From the NCBI GenBank assembly GCA_963921825.1, contig OY997596.1, positions 8,375,001 to 8,439,000 on the forward strand: 64,000 nt of DNA, read 5' to 3'. The position numbers and the translations under genes are program-made. Below the pieces are notes generated by a model. It was not told where the DNA came from. It was given only the letters and a program-made list of their open reading frames with translations, and did not search any database. This stretch comes from Erodium maritimum (lineage: Eukaryota > Streptophyta > Magnoliopsida > Geraniales > Geraniaceae). Shown piece after piece: positions 22,182 to 34,790 of the stretch. How positions within the stretch are numbered: the first letter of the stretch is position 1; every line of letters begins with the position of its first letter.

Positions 22182-24801
22182 TGTAAGACCCGCTCCCGGT
22201 CAAACCGGCGGCTTTTCAAGCAAGTTTGACTTGCCACCGGAAAGTCAACCGATGACTCAGGAAGTTACTCGGGACTTTTCCGGAACCCAAACGAATTAGC
22301 CATCATCACGGTTGGCTTAAGGGGAGAAATTCCTTTCGTTTGAGTATAATGTTGGAGAAAGTCAATTTTGGTCAAAACGAGACTTTTAATCGACTAAAAG
22401 CATTATTTTATTGTGCTGGAAATTATTTTGGAAAAGTAAATAACCTATTTGGACACTTGTCCCTATTTGATTGAAAGAGAGAAAAAGGAGTAGTCTTAGA
22501 CCCTTTTACCCTTCCAAAAGCTTCTACAAGGGATTCTAGCTCAAGGGCTTTTGGTCATTTGACACATCTAGGTATTATATGAGTTTGGAAAAGCAAAATC
22601 AACTCATTTATTTTGGTGTAGCCGAAATTTGGAGGAGGAGCAAGGGAGAAGAGCTCTCATGGAGCTTTGAAGGAAAATCAAGGAAGAAGAGGCCACTTGA
22701 AGTCTTCCTCTAGCCATCCCTCCTCAAAATCACTACCATCTTCTTCATCTCAACAATCTAGAGGTAATGGAACTCTCTAATCCTCATTTCTCTTCATCTC
22801 TTTTCATGGGTTTTGGGTGAAATTGCTAGTTGTTGTTGGGTTTGAGTAGAAATGGTGGGAGATGTTGTTGATGAGAAGCTTTGTTGGGTTTTTGTTGAGA
22901 AATCATTAGTTTGTTGAAGCTTTTGAGTTGGGTTTGATTTGATGAATCATTGGAAACTTGTTTGTGTGTTGATTCCTACCATGGGTAGAGGAGTATTGAA
23001 GGATTTGGACTGTTTTGGGAGTTGGAAGGGGTAAAATTTGGGGTTTGAAGGTGGTTTTTCGGAGAAAAGGAGCTGGAGGTTAAAGAAGGGCGAAACTGCC
23101 CTGGTGCGCCACGGATCCGTGACGGATCCCGTGACGGGCGACATCACGGCTCCGTGAGGGAGTCCGTGACGGCACTCGTCAGGGCTCCGTGATGGTAACC
23201 GTGATGGTTGGCCTCACGGATCCGTGACCAGGTCCGTGGCAGACCAGGGTGGGGGTTTCTTTGAGGGTTTTTCGCCTTGGTTGATCTTGGTTTTGAGCTG
23301 AACTTTGGAGGGGCTTTGGGGGTTTTGCTTGCTGTTTAAGTGGAGTCTAATTAACGTTTCTTTGTGTCCAAGACTTTGGGGATCGAGCTAGAGGAGCAAA
23401 GATCACGCCGGGACCCGAGTGAAGAACGGAGTGGTGACCACCGGGCTTCATCAAAGTGTTGAGAGGAAGACCTTGAGGTAGGGAAAGCCTTAACCCCTCG
23501 TTTATGATGCTTAGTATGCATGTTAGGCTAATAAAATCGGAAAGATCCTAGTAATGCCTATAGGATGCGAATAACTAGCATAATTGTCTTTCAATTATTA
23601 ATAACCGGAAGTGTCTAGTGGTGAATGAATAGGATGCCAATCACTAGTGTAACTCGCTTTCAATACTTGGGAATTGCTTGTCTGGTAGAGGAGCCTTGGC
23701 AAAGCCCTCGGATTAGTTGCGTGTTAGGATCACATGCTTGGTTGTTGGTTGTTAGTGGATAGGCTAAAGGGTCGAACGGAACTAGTTGAATTGCATGTGT
23801 GAATGTTCGTTTGAAGGTTTATGATTGGTTGACTAAACTCCCTCATGACTATTGAATGTCTATGATTGATTACTTGATTTACTTAAATGGTTTCTTGGAG
23901 CATCGAGTATGACTGGTTGTACCGAGCGGTGCAATCAGGTGATCGATGCCCCGTTGGTTCGAGACTGGTAAGTGAACGGCAAGTGGGGATTGTATGATTG
24001 GTGTGCTATATTTATGTGATTCGTGTACAGTGTGTTGTGGTGAATTGGTGATGTGTGAGCTATGTGTGGTAATAAATTGGTGGTTGTTGGGATTGGATTA
24101 TTTCGTGTTTCGGTTGAGTGTTTTATTCAATTATTAACTGATTATTATTGAATTGTCCAAGTGTATGCTTCCTATGGGAGTAATACCTTGGTTCCCGAGG
24201 ACATAAAATCCTTTGGAGACGTTTCTGAGAATCCCGATGTTAAGCGCCCCGAAGGGTTGTTTCCGGTCGCCTCAATGTTATGCGTCTCCTCTGGATTTGA
24301 GGGAAAATCCGAGAGGACACATCATATGTGGATCGAAGGGTGGAGACTTCATGTGCCACGGCATTGGCTGGTTTACCTTTTTCCCGTATTTGTTATGAGA
24401 CATCTTGTTGACTTTGCTGTTGAATTATGGATCTTGTTGACTTTGCTGTTGATTTATGGAGTTTAAGGTTCACCTTGTTACGTGTTTTCCCTACTGAGCG
24501 CAAGCTCACCCCTATGAGTTTATTGTTGTGTTTACAGGCTTGATTGAGGAGTAGAGGCTCGGGAGCTTCTCGGTGTGGGTGTCTATAGAGACTTCGATTT
24601 TACTTTTATTTCTGTTGGAACAGATTTTGTGGAGAATTATTATTACACCCCTGGAGGGTTATTTATGTTTTAAACTGGATTTTGTGGATTTGAGTTCTTA
24701 TTAGAGATTTTCCGGAACTAAATGTTGAATTATTGTCTTTTTAATCTTTTATTACTAGTCATGCCTCGGGTCCGGGCAAGAACCCGATTTGGGGCGTGAC
24801 A
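22182..24801 (+). mobile_element. Solo LTR 2 (same family as solo LTR 1), perfect 5-bp duplication
   Basis: 2,620 bp from TGTAAGACCCGC to TTGGGGCGTGACA. Flanks are identical GGATG at 22177-22181 and 24802-24806. It is related to solo LTR 1 in the 5' block (ACCGATGACTC...TTTTCCGG), the palindrome block (23105-23250) and the core CCTACTGAGCGCAAGCTCA (24492-24510), but lacks the 66-bp array. No internal region remains. The intact duplication and clean ends suggest it is younger than R1, into which it inserted. Confidence 0.88.
23105..23250. repeat. Array of CACGGnTCCGTGA palindromes in solo LTR 2
   Basis: Equivalent of the array at 19375-19505: repeated CACGGATCCGTGA / TCCGTGACGG units with TGACG cores, here partly decayed to TGATGG. 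It lies at the same relative place in the LTR. Confidence 0.7.
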
Positions 24802-25285
24802 GGATGAAACTCATTAAAACACTTATAAAGAACGACCTAGAGGGAAGTTGACCCGAGACATAATCAAAACTGGGTTTTGGGTCATGTGCTCGTAAGTAAT
24901 TATGACTTTACGGATCGAGACAAGACTTGGAGTCTTGGGATTGATCGCATTGGATAATGTTGGACATATCCAAGATGGAAGGCGTGGAGGCGCTGGGCGT
25001 GTCACGGGACCTCGTCATCAATGCAATAAGCCATCACCCGCGAGGCCCATGGGCGGCCCATGCCACCAAAGGCCCATGGAACTAACTAGTTAAGTCTTAA
25101 CTAAATGGTTCTAACTAAATAGTTAGATTAGGTAGTTGGTGATTCAATCCACCAACTCACTACCAACTTCTGTTTACTTTGTATCATCCTTGTGCTAATA
25201 TAATAATTGTTTATATGTTAATGGGATTACTTGATATAAGTTCCATCTTTACCAATATAAGATATAGGAAAAAAAAACACCAACA

Positions 25286-26000
25286 CTTCCCCTCTCCCCG
25301 GCCCATGCCACCTAGTTTAGTCAAGCAGGCAGAAATGAGGGGGATGCGGTCCCGATTTAGGAGGTACCGGCCCAACCCTAACGCCTCCGCAACCGTTCTT
25401 GGAAGGTCCGCCATGTGGGCCTTCCCCTTTGCCGGGTCTCGTATCAACGGTGGGGGTGATGGTACCATGGGGGCCAAAGCAACAACCTCAGGGATCCGAC
25501 CACCATCTCTTAGTGGTGCAACAACAGGAGTTGGTGGGGAAACAAGACCCAGAACCGGAACCCTAACGATCAACCCACTCTGGGCTGGTGGCGACGTATC
25601 AGGACCTAGATCCTCCTCTCGAGTGTTTGGTGGTGGGAGGGCTAGAATTGGCGCAAGAGGCGGCGGGATAGGGTTGCTTGGAGGAGAAGCAATCGCACAC
25701 CTAGTCGGACGCCCTCTCCGTGGTTTTGCAGCCGACAAGGGAGAGTGAGTGCCCATTGAGAATATGACCAGATCAGACGGGAGGTCGGTGGGAGGACCAG
25801 GCTGCCTAAGGCTGATGGCCGAGGAAAGAGTCGTAGAGAGTGGTTTCGGCCTCCTCCTTTGTCGCGTCTTATCCCCCACACCGGGCGCGGTCTGCGGGGA
25901 TTAGATGGGACATGCGAGCACGTGGGCGGCAGGATCGACATCCGCAGCAACAATATCATTATCAGGTGTCGGCACTGCAGACGGTAGAGCAGCGGTCGTA
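25286..26000 (-). other. Pro-rich open frame, possible LINE ORF1 fragment
   Basis: Minus-strand frame of 222 codons (25879-25211), very rich in Pro, Ser, Arg and Leu, with a KPRRGRPTR patch and MGRGEGK near its end. It resembles the disordered linkers of LINE ORF1 proteins elsewhere in the window, but has no DUF4283 or knuckle motif and runs into the R1 repeat. I do not regard it as a host gene. Confidence 0.35.
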
Positions 26001-26732
26001 GCAGAGGGGAGCATTATAGCGATAAACAACTAGGACCAGAAAAAGGTTATCAAGTATCGAAAGAGAGTTTTTTTTATCCCTGCATGTTAATTTTGTATCT
26101 GATCCACGTACCGTTATATGTTGTTGGCCTAACCTAATTTGCTAACCAAACAATTAACCAAATATTAATTGATGAATCACCAGATGCATAAATTCTTCTA
26201 TCATACATGTATAATATGAATCCATAGTACACGTACTACAACCCCAAGCAATCCCATTGATTCGTATCATAAATTTGGTAGCACTAATATCTCATCGAAT
26301 CAAAAGATCATATGCTAGTATTAGTTTAGTTACTAGTAACAAGATATTTGTAGACTTGATCGCTTGATCGGCGGTGGGTCTAAGTACGTGTATTCCGTAT
26401 AATGCAAGATTAATTTGCAGGATTAAAATGTAATCAGGGTTTAGTGATAGGAGGGGACGTCCCTTTCCGTAAACTCTAGATTATAAATATAACTTTTTCC
26501 CGGTAACGCACTATTTTATTAACGATTTGTTCTGCGTGTGTTGGTGTGTGCCTTTTGAGTGGTTCCTTTTTCCAGAGACTTGGATTCGACAGGGAGAGTT
26601 AAAGACAAACCCCACTGTATGTATGCATCCAACCCCAACTCTTGCTTTATATTCTTCTAATTCATTATTTAATCACCTTCTTTTTCTAAGATAATGGCAT
26701 TACCATTAATCTCATATCCCTTCATAGTTATT
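26001..26732. other. Intergenic sequence, nothing recognised
   Basis: AT-rich with no ORF of note. A TATAAATAT sequence at 26472-26480 has no gene after it. Confidence 0.35.
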
Positions 26733-27773
26733 TTTTTTATGAGCAATTGATTTATTAATAACGATGTATGATGCGAAATTACTCAACATAAAACAGAGCA
26801 TCCCGAAAGAAATAATGTTCGGAACAAAGAACAACCTACATGAAATCAAACTAAAACAAAACCAAAACACTCGAATCAACCCCAGTGAACCACATATCTA
26901 TACAAGTCAGCGGGTAACACTTCCATACCTCACAGACATTTAAACATGCATATCAGACGAGTTACTCGTGATGAGACAACCACTAGGACTCGCCAGCCAA
27001 TCTTTGTTTCGACCTTCAGACGCCCCACCAACTATGGTAGGCTCAGAGAATACTCTTGGATCCCTCTCACCACCGTATCCACTGAATCAAGTCTCGCTTC
27101 GTAAGTAACATTATTACGCTGCACCACAACGCCCAAAATGTCACATACCCAACTACCACCCAGCCCTTCCACCACTGCTTGGAACCCAAACCCCTCTAAA
27201 CCTCCAAACACATACCAACCTCGCTTGGAGAAACCCATAGAATGCCCACTAGCTAAAGATTCTCCCTCACAAGCACCCGACATAATCACAGTGTAAGAAC
27301 AAATGGTCATGATCCTCAAAATAGCTTTTGCACCAGTAACAGAACATTGCGTTGAGAGAAATTGTACACCCCCTCGCTTTAAAAAAAGGACAGAGTCGAA
27401 ACCAGATTGTGGAGAAGAAGCCACATAAAAGTACAATACTTTGGGGGTACTCCTGTCACCCGCACAAAAAAACTAGCCTGGGAGGTAAGCTAGAGGGCGA
27501 AACTGTAAGCAATGAGTAAGTGTACGATATCGAGGGACCCTTCAAAAATTTAGACCTAATTACCCTATCTCAAAGCCCTGACCTTACCCTCACCGATCCG
27601 AGCAACTCAAGCAAATCATTTGCCTTACCATCCTTCACAGGCCACATCTCCCTCCTGTAATCCACCTTCCAACCCGTATTAAAAAGACATTGCTCTAACT
27701 TGATATGCTGGTTTGAAGACGTCGTAAACAAATCCGAGAACTCTAAGCTCAACGGAATACTACACAACCAATG
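26733..27773 (-). mobile_element. 5'-truncated LINE, zf-RVT end of ORF2 and 3' tail
   Basis: Minus strand. The 3' end is TAATAAATCAATTGCTCAT followed by A-rich sequence (plus-strand T-run at about 26731-26738). Upstream, broken frames show the zf-RVT zinc-finger pattern (FCYWCKSYFEDHDHLFLHCDY), the RT-distal region of LINE ORF2, with DYRREMWPVKDG a little before it. Several stops and shifts are present. The left coding boundary abuts repeat R1 copy 2 at 27774. Confidence 0.68.
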
Positions 27774-28145
27774 TGTTAGTCTTAGTGCTCGTAGTTCAAT
27801 CGTAAATCTTCAAATGTACATATCATCGTTTGCAATAAAAGTAAAGCAGCTTAATATTACTTATGTGTCGGAGTAATATATCGAAGTGTGTTCTGATATA
27901 TGTCTACCATGCAAAGTAGAACCATAGATTGAGAGGAATTACACTTGATGGGTCCCTAGTCAATAAAGCTTCACTAGAAGCGGATAATATGAAATATAAC
28001 TCTTTATGACTCACGTTCTACCAGTCATTGAAATGGGATTCTAGAGTCTGATTATAGATATCATGTGAGACATGATATTGGACAACCCAGCATGAACTTG
28101 TGCCAGAGCAAGTCATGAACATATTCAATGTCGTAGCTTGTCATC
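27774..28145 (+). repeat. Second, truncated copy of repeat R1
   Basis: 372 bp beginning TGTTAGTCTTAGTGCTCG and aligning along its length with 21293-21664, ending near GTCGTAGCTTGTCAT. Beyond this point the two copies diverge, and a minus-strand LINE tail begins about 20 bp later. Confidence 0.78.
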
Positions 28146-29810
28146 CCAAGTATTTTAGATCAAATTTTTATATTTTTTAACGTGGAAACAATTTATAATA
28201 ATTAAAACTTCATAGATTAAAAAGTCTCGGGGAAGAACACCTTCGAAAGATGCCAAAGTAATAACTCAAGCCAGAAAAAAAACACATGCAAACATAAAAT
28301 GGATTAAGGACAAACTTCATGGGGCGAACAACGAAATAAAACCCTTCTCGAAAGACATTACAGATTGGTGTGCTCCAGTACCTCCAAAGTATAGTTGGTG
28401 TAGATCATCAAAGCGGATGCTGGTGACGATAAGTCGGTCCGAAGCCAACAAGGTACTGGAATTAGGGTGGCTCCCAATCGAATTAAAACGTCCCTCTAAG
28501 ATCCAACATGCGCCGTCCCCCCTTTAATAGATACTGAGTGGCCCAAAATGCTAAGATGTTGAAACTAGAAAAGATTAAGGATGCTCCTTCTAGACTTGTT
28601 GGATCCTCTGCCACCTACAAACTTGTGAGGATGTGGTGTTAGATGTCCCCTTATTGGTCCCAATCGTACCCATAGTGGGTACATGCAGAGGTGTTTATCA
28701 CCCCCTACTTGTATCCTAGAAGTCGCATCAGAATCCTTCAAATTCATTGCCTCTAATCTAAGGAGATCCACAACTGGTCGTTTCCCCAATCACGTGGGAT
28801 GGATCTCATGGCCTATAGTAGTAGATCCTGGCTTCGATCACCACTCCCTCAAACAAGGTATGTATGGGGAGGACCACGAGAGAGAGTGGCCTTTGAGAGG
28901 GAAGTCCTCCTACTCTAGCTGCCTCATCCACCTGAACTGGAAGGGATCCTTGTGACGGGATGTGACCCTCCTTGTTAGGTGGAATGAGTAGTAGCATATG
29001 GGTGCCTGACAGGATGTGAATCTCTTATTTTGATGGATCCTCCTTAAAACTCTGCACCATCTTACCCATAACTTTTGATCAATTGAAACATGAGGGAGCA
29101 TGGGTCTACTTCTTGGAAACGCTCGAAGGCAATATAGGATCTCCTAGAGCCTGATGAATCCTGGACGGGGCTTTTTAGTTTCCCCTGCTTGGGCCCGAAC
29201 GATCCATATGGTCCTCCTTGACATCCAACTACCCCGAAGTTCCACTACGACCCTCATGAAAAGCATCAGACCCTAAAAATCATGGGACATACACTAACCA
29301 TGTGACCTATAAAATCAAAGTCCAAACAATAATCTGGAAAGAACTCATACTAATGTTAAGTAAAGATTGTATCTCTAAGCTTTTTTGCCGAAACCAAATA
29401 TGTCTTTGCAGAGGTAGATGAGTATCTATCCAAACTCGAACCCGCATATAATATCTCCAGCACATTCCATCCACATCATCGTCATCGGTCAGGTAGATTC
29501 CCAACTCTCTAGCGATCTAGATGCCTACTCCCCTCGCGGAACGAACCTCTTCTTCTTCTTTGACATCCATCATCGCACCCCACTGCTCCACACCCCCAAC
29601 AACTACGAACGAAATAAGAGCCTAATGCATGGCTCCTGAACAGTATGAGGCCACCCTGGGTATCCAATCTATCGTCGTCTGTCAGATCTCGTAGTGGTAA
29701 GCCCACTATAGACACTCTCATCGTTAATTGCGCCTCACTTCGAAGTTGAGGACCTAGCCCGGGTGTCATGCACCGCACAAGACTGTGTGGCCAACTGACT
29801 AGCTTGTTCT
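28146..29810 (-). mobile_element. LINE derivative with ORF1 and 3' tail but no ORF2
   Basis: Minus strand. ORF1 traces: Arg/Gly-rich N-terminal part (29778-29509), a YMRVRVWIDTHLPLQRHIW block (the RVxID-PL pattern of DUF4283-linked proteins) near 29440, and a degenerate knuckle YCLDFDFIGHMVSVCP near 29310. A C-terminal stretch follows (28789-28565), then directly a 3' end with GAAGTTTTAATTATTATAAA and a short A-tail (plus-strand T-run near 28170). No RT is present. Frames are repeatedly broken. The 5' boundary is approximate. Confidence 0.62.
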
Positions 29811-31072
29811 AATCACCACCTCTCACCAAAAGAGAGACAATGTTGCTATTTCATCGAAAGAAAGGTCTTTGTTACCGTTGCCATCGTTATATGGTTCTCT
29901 AACATAACTCTTTTTTAAGGTTTCTGAAATGGAAAAGGGGCTTCTCCATGAAATACCAGTTCTTTGACTATGGTTTTCACAGACTAACGTGTTAGTTGAA
30001 CTTTTTTCAGAATAGAACGGAAGACTAACGAAAACTGTCACATAATACCTGTAATTGTGTATCATTTTGTAGACATCAACGGTAAAAAAACGTCAATTTA
30101 CCGTTGCTTTTTAAAAAAATTACCGTTATTCTCTGCAAAAAAAAAAAACAATTATGGGGATGCAAAGTGACAATTATAAAGCTAACAGTTATGATGTGAT
30201 AATGAAAGTCAAAAAACCGGTGTGTAGCAGAGTTTCCCCAATGAAAAATATAGTAAGAGAGGAACATAAAATTATTAGATCTAAGTTTTATGGAAAAACT
30301 CCAAGAACATACGGTCATTTAACTATTGAAATAAAAACTATCTATAGACAAATTTGATTAGCAAATTCATGCGGTATACTTAACGTAATTACGCAAACTA
30401 ACATTTTTCATTAAAAATGACGGAAAACGTTAAAAAAACCCCCAAAAAACTAGCAACTCTACAGTTAGTTTTTTGAGTTAAAATAGTCATATGACAATTA
30501 GTTCTTGGAGATTTTTCTAATGTTTCCTGTCATTTCTAACAAAAATGTTACTTTCTAACAATTACAAGTGTATTGTGTTAATTTGATCGACTAACTAGTT
30601 TATAGTTAGTTTTTGAACCGTACATTCTTACAATAGTCAATTCTTGGTGTTACCCCAAGTTTTATTATGCCTTTATGTGAACCCTTGATATGATAATACT
30701 CAAATTATTAACCAACTAATCATACCAATTTTAATGTATATCTTGATATATATTTTATTTTATCTCATATCATATCTAATTAATAATATTTATTTTATTA
30801 TATTTTAAATCTAAAATATACTAAAAATTAATAATATTTTTTTAAGATTACAAATAATATTACAAATTTAATTTAATAATTTCATAAGTAAATAATAAAT
30901 AGTTACTGTAATAATCTATTAAATATTATACTTATAATTATATATTAAATATTATACTTATAATATATTTAAAATTATTTTATGAATACTTCTTGTGAGC
31001 ATAGTAGTGTAGTTTTATTAATCGTGGAAATCAGATAAAGGAAAACATCGGGATGATAAAATAGAAAAAGGG
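29811..31072. other. AT-rich intergenic sequence
   Basis: No gene. 30700-30990 is more than 80% A+T and includes a direct duplication of about 27 bp (TTAAATATTATACTTATAAT at about 30918-30937 and again near 30945-30965). Short frames such as 30154-30357 lack any recognisable motif. Confidence 0.45.
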
Positions 31073-32431
31073 CGAGACATAATTTTTTTTTTGATCAGCA
31101 AAGCATTATATAAAACTTACTCTTCGAAATGAAGAGTAAGGGTGAAGTACAATGAAAGAGGGATCCTCACTAATCGGATCCTCAAGAACACATCCTCTTA
31201 ACACAAAGGGAATACAATGAAGATGACAAACCACAACAGATTACAACAATGAATGACTAAAGAAAATGAAACAGGTCTAAAACCTCAATAAGACCAACAT
31301 GAAGCCCAACAAAGAAAACAAAGGTCTAAACACCCGAATCTAATCAACAAAAAGCTCAAGAAGAAGAACATTCGGCTGCCAAAACCAACCAAGCAGGAAC
31401 CCTCAGAGCCTCAATCTAAGAAGGAGTAATCTACTCCCATCTCAAAGCTGTCGGCGGCCAGCACCGCAACAGCAGAGACAGGTCCTTTACCTCCAAACCA
31501 AATCAGTAGCTTCAGAGGCGGACAGAGCTGTCCAATGATCTCGCCGGGAAACACCATCCGGCGAGCTCAAACCCGAAGGCTCGAGATGAGATGAAGCAAA
31601 ACTGAAAAGGGAAAAGGTAAAGGACAGGAGAATCGAAGACTCAACCAGAAAGGGGCAAAGAGAGAACCTACGACTCAAACAACCCCTTGTCCAGAATCGT
31701 ACCCACTGCTCCTTACGATTCAGGCCAACACCTAGAAACGCTGGTAGGAGAGAAAGGGTATTTCTACCCTGTATGATCTAGGAAAGCAGAGTTGAGTGAG
31801 CTTACCTCCAAGCACAGTAGCGCGTCCAGAAGAGCAGGGCCTGCGGGCGGCGGCGGAGCACAGATCCACGGAGAAGATCTGAAGGGACCAAATCCGAAGG
31901 CGAGGACACGAATCTGAGCCTTCAAACCACACGAGCAGAGCGTCCCACCCAGACCGCACAGATCCACGGCCAAGCGTCCGGGGAAAAGCGTCCCACACCG
32001 GATCTGAAGAGGAGCGGCTGACGGAGGAGAAGGTTCAGAGCCGATAACCACCCGAGGGGGACAAAGCGGTCCAGAGCGACGGGAGAGAAAAGGAAAAGGG
32101 CCGAGAGAGAGGCTAGAACCGCACCAATCCAAGGAGGAAAGAGCTGCCACGCTAGATCTAGGGTTCTCGAAAGAGGGAGGAAGCAGCTGAACGGCAGATC
32201 TGAGATCTGTCGAAAAAGCCAAAGGGAGAGGAAGAGACGGGAAGAGATGGTAGAGAAGGAGGTGGGGAAGGCGAAGGATGAGAGGAGGAACCGCCAGCGA
32301 CCTCCATGGAAGGAGATCGCCGGCGGTGGAAACTGGGCGGCGGCGACGAGAGGTTGAAGAAGGAAGATGTAGGGTTTCTAGAGAGAGGCTAGAGACTCTC
32401 TCTCTAGAAACTTATTATCCGAGACATAATT
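31073..32431 (-). mobile_element. ORF-poor retroposon with perfect 12-bp target duplication
   Basis: Insert 31085-32419 flanked by identical CGAGACATAATT at 31073-31084 and 32420-32431. On the minus strand it starts with CTCTCTCTAGAAACCCTAC leader sequence, has a GC-rich first half with CGCCGGCGATC and CAGATCT motifs, the TAGGTGTTGGCC block at 31722-31735, a T-rich second half, and a tail ATGCTTTGCTGATCAAAAAAAAAA. Its largest frame (32222-31764 minus, 152 codons) is Ser/Leu/Pro-rich with no domain. The exact duplication and A-tail show L1-style integration of a probably non-autonomous element. Confidence 0.85.
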
Positions 32432-34790
32432 CTAACCCGTAGGTATCGAACACTAACCCTATTACAAAATGCTCGGCTATAAAAGGGAAAGTAGTTGGGA
32501 GACGACCTTCATGCTTGTGATTGTGGATGAGAACTCGTCGAGGATAATCATTTCCTAACTCAAGGGTACTTGAAGGTTTAACGAGAATCCAAGGAGAACA
32601 CTAGAAAATGGGGGAAACACGTTGTCATACTTTCACCGACCTTGTCAAGGAGAGGTGTGCGTCCTCACACACACTAAGTTACTGGTGGGGTCGCTCATTG
32701 ACCATGGCGAGGCTTCTTGGCAGACATTGCCTCGATGATTTCCAAGGCAGTTATATCATCGGCCAGGAGTGGTGTGTCCAAGGCCATGGGGGTGGAGGGA
32801 ACTGGTCACTCTCGCATTCGGGAGGCATAATTTTATGTTCCCCTTCCGGGACTGTGGGTGTGTCAATTGAGGCATGCATATTCCTCGTGCCAACTAGAAG
32901 TGGGCCCTAATTGGGTAGCATGTTCCGTATCATGAGCACCTCGCTTGGTCCTACGACCCGAGCTCTAGGGGAGGACGAATTGGTAAAAGTAGACATAAGT
33001 TGCCGACTCCATGTTTGTATCGACACTTTGGGCATAATGTTTTGTACCGAGATTGAGGTTAGGAGGGTCAATGGGGCGAGACTTGGTGTGACGACAAGTC
33101 TCGGTATTGAGGATCATGAGTGAGGGCCTCAATCCTCGGTATGGACCCTTGTCGGTGCATTCGTGAGGTTAAGCTGGGTTCCAACTAGTCCCGTCGGATC
33201 CCTGCCTTGATATTGGGTCACTCCGGCGCCATGAGGAATTCAAAGAATTGCATTATTTGGGGATTTATAGGCTCCATCCGCCGACACTATTTCCCTTGGG
33301 GGGATATGCACCCACAATGATATCAAAAGTCCGGGAGTCTAACCTATCGGAGCCGAAAATGAGTTGGTGTGTGGTGTCCCTCGATCATTATCTGGGCCAT
33401 CCTTCAGAGGGGGGTGGCGAGGTCCTTCTAGAATCGGACGTTAAGAGTACCTCCCCATTCCATTCCAACCTTGTCGGTACGGCATCCACAAATCCTCTCA
33501 GGGCTTCTCCTACCTATAAGTCTTTTTCCGTCGTAAGGCCATCCCATTGTAAGTCGGAGACTACCGTCCACATTTGGATCCTTGAGAATGGAAACATTGC
33601 CCGATTGATCCCAGGTCGGAGGCCCTCCAAGACCAGCGGTTCTCCTTTAAATGACCATGGCCCGCCTCATCGGATTCTCCTTCTCTGTATGAGATGTGAA
33701 ATAAAATCAAGAAATTCCCCATCCGAGGTCCTTGATGACAAGGCCGTCATGGTGCTACACCTTGTCATGACTCCTTCCATCGAGTCTCAGTCGCATTATC
33801 GGGTTGTAAAAAGCCTTCCTATTAGGTCGAAAGTCGTATGACCTGAATACTATCTGCCATCAGGTACTTTGGGATGCAGTTGACTTGGTCCTCCTCCTCC
33901 TCCATCTAAAGGCCGTCAAATCCCTCTTGGAGGGCCAGTAGAGCCTCCATTGGAGGTTGTTGTGGATCTATGACATTCTCATCATTTTGGAGGACGGATC
34001 AGGTGAGATCTACAGTAGGGATGGGTTGGGTCCTTCTCTGGGAGTCGGTGCGTTCCATCCAGGGCCATGGTGGCATCGAAGAGGGACCGCCACAGTTGGT
34101 CGCAAAGACACCGTCCAATAGCAGATCCACTTGGACAGAGACCATGATGTCCTTGGGAGAGGTTACAGGTTTCGTTCTATTACATGGGAGAGACGTGAGT
34201 GGGGCCATCGTTATGGCCCCCAATCGAACGACTGTTGATGGCACAATGATTCCCATAGAGGATAATAACGCCTTAGGGATCGGGAGTGGTAGGAGTAGGG
34301 TTCTCGGTGTGACCCAAGGTGGACCACTATCGAATATAATGAGGCTTAGGGAGGACATCAACGCCCAAAAAATGGTGTCCAGACCGTGATCCTTAAGATC
34401 GAGCTCTTTAGTAAGCGATCGGCCTTGACAGAGATCATGAGGGGTGGTAGTTGTGTACAAAGAAGTGGCCGAAAAGGGAGATGAGTTGATCGTTCCATCT
34501 TCTTCTGGTAGCATGCAAGCTTTATATGCTCCTGACTCGGCGCTAGAGGCATAAACCGAGGTAGGTCCATGATTAGAGTCATGGGGGGACAACATCGGGG
34601 TTGACGTCGGGGGCCACATGGGTTGGAGGTGGCGTGGTAGACATCTCAGAACGAGAAGATAGTCTAGGGGCCGTAGGAGCAGTCGACAGACGCGGATTGG
34701 TAGATGAGACGACACTAATTTAGATGAGGGGGAGGCAGAGTACGGAGGAGCAATACAAAAAAAAAACAAAGGATTGAAGAAAAACCTAAA
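32432..34790 (-). mobile_element. LINE ORF1 remnant (DUF4283), minus strand
   Basis: Minus-strand translation gives a long N-terminal low-complexity frame (34769-33999, 256 codons), then near 33850-33600 the DUF4283 signature: FDLIGRLFTTR, GEFLDFISHL, RRRIR-GGPWSFKGEPLVLEGL and MFPFSRIQMW. A WNGEVLLTSDSRR block follows where RVxID-PL would be expected. Frames are interrupted by stops and shifts. The retroposon at 31085-32419 inserted at its left edge. No ORF2 was seen. Plus-strand frames here (33248-33841, 33970-34389) are shadows. Confidence 0.6.

Larger units (their letters stand above)
21293..25285 (+). mobile_element. LTR-like repeat R1, interrupted by solo LTR 2
   Basis: Begins TGTTAGTCTTAGTGCTCG at 21293; a second copy begins with the same bases at 27774 (diverging by about 28145), which marks a true left terminus. 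After the inserted solo LTR (22182-24801) it continues to about 25285, where ...ACACCAACA would pair with TGTTAGT as LTR ends. Without the insert it is about 1.37 kb. No coding domain and no convincing target duplication were found, so 'solo LTR' is a proposal. The right end is uncertain. Confidence 0.5.

Noticed and set aside
25211-25879. 222-codon minus-strand frame as a host gene
   Set aside because: Pro-rich, no domain, extends into repeat R1; better explained as LINE ORF1 linker debris.
30640-31000. Very AT-rich stretch as a centromere-type repeat or replication origin
   Set aside because: Only one short duplication is present; no satellite periodicity or known origin motif.
33999-34769. 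256-codon minus-strand frame as a host gene
   Set aside because: It leads into DUF4283-like LINE ORF1 sequence and is low-complexity; no host-family match.
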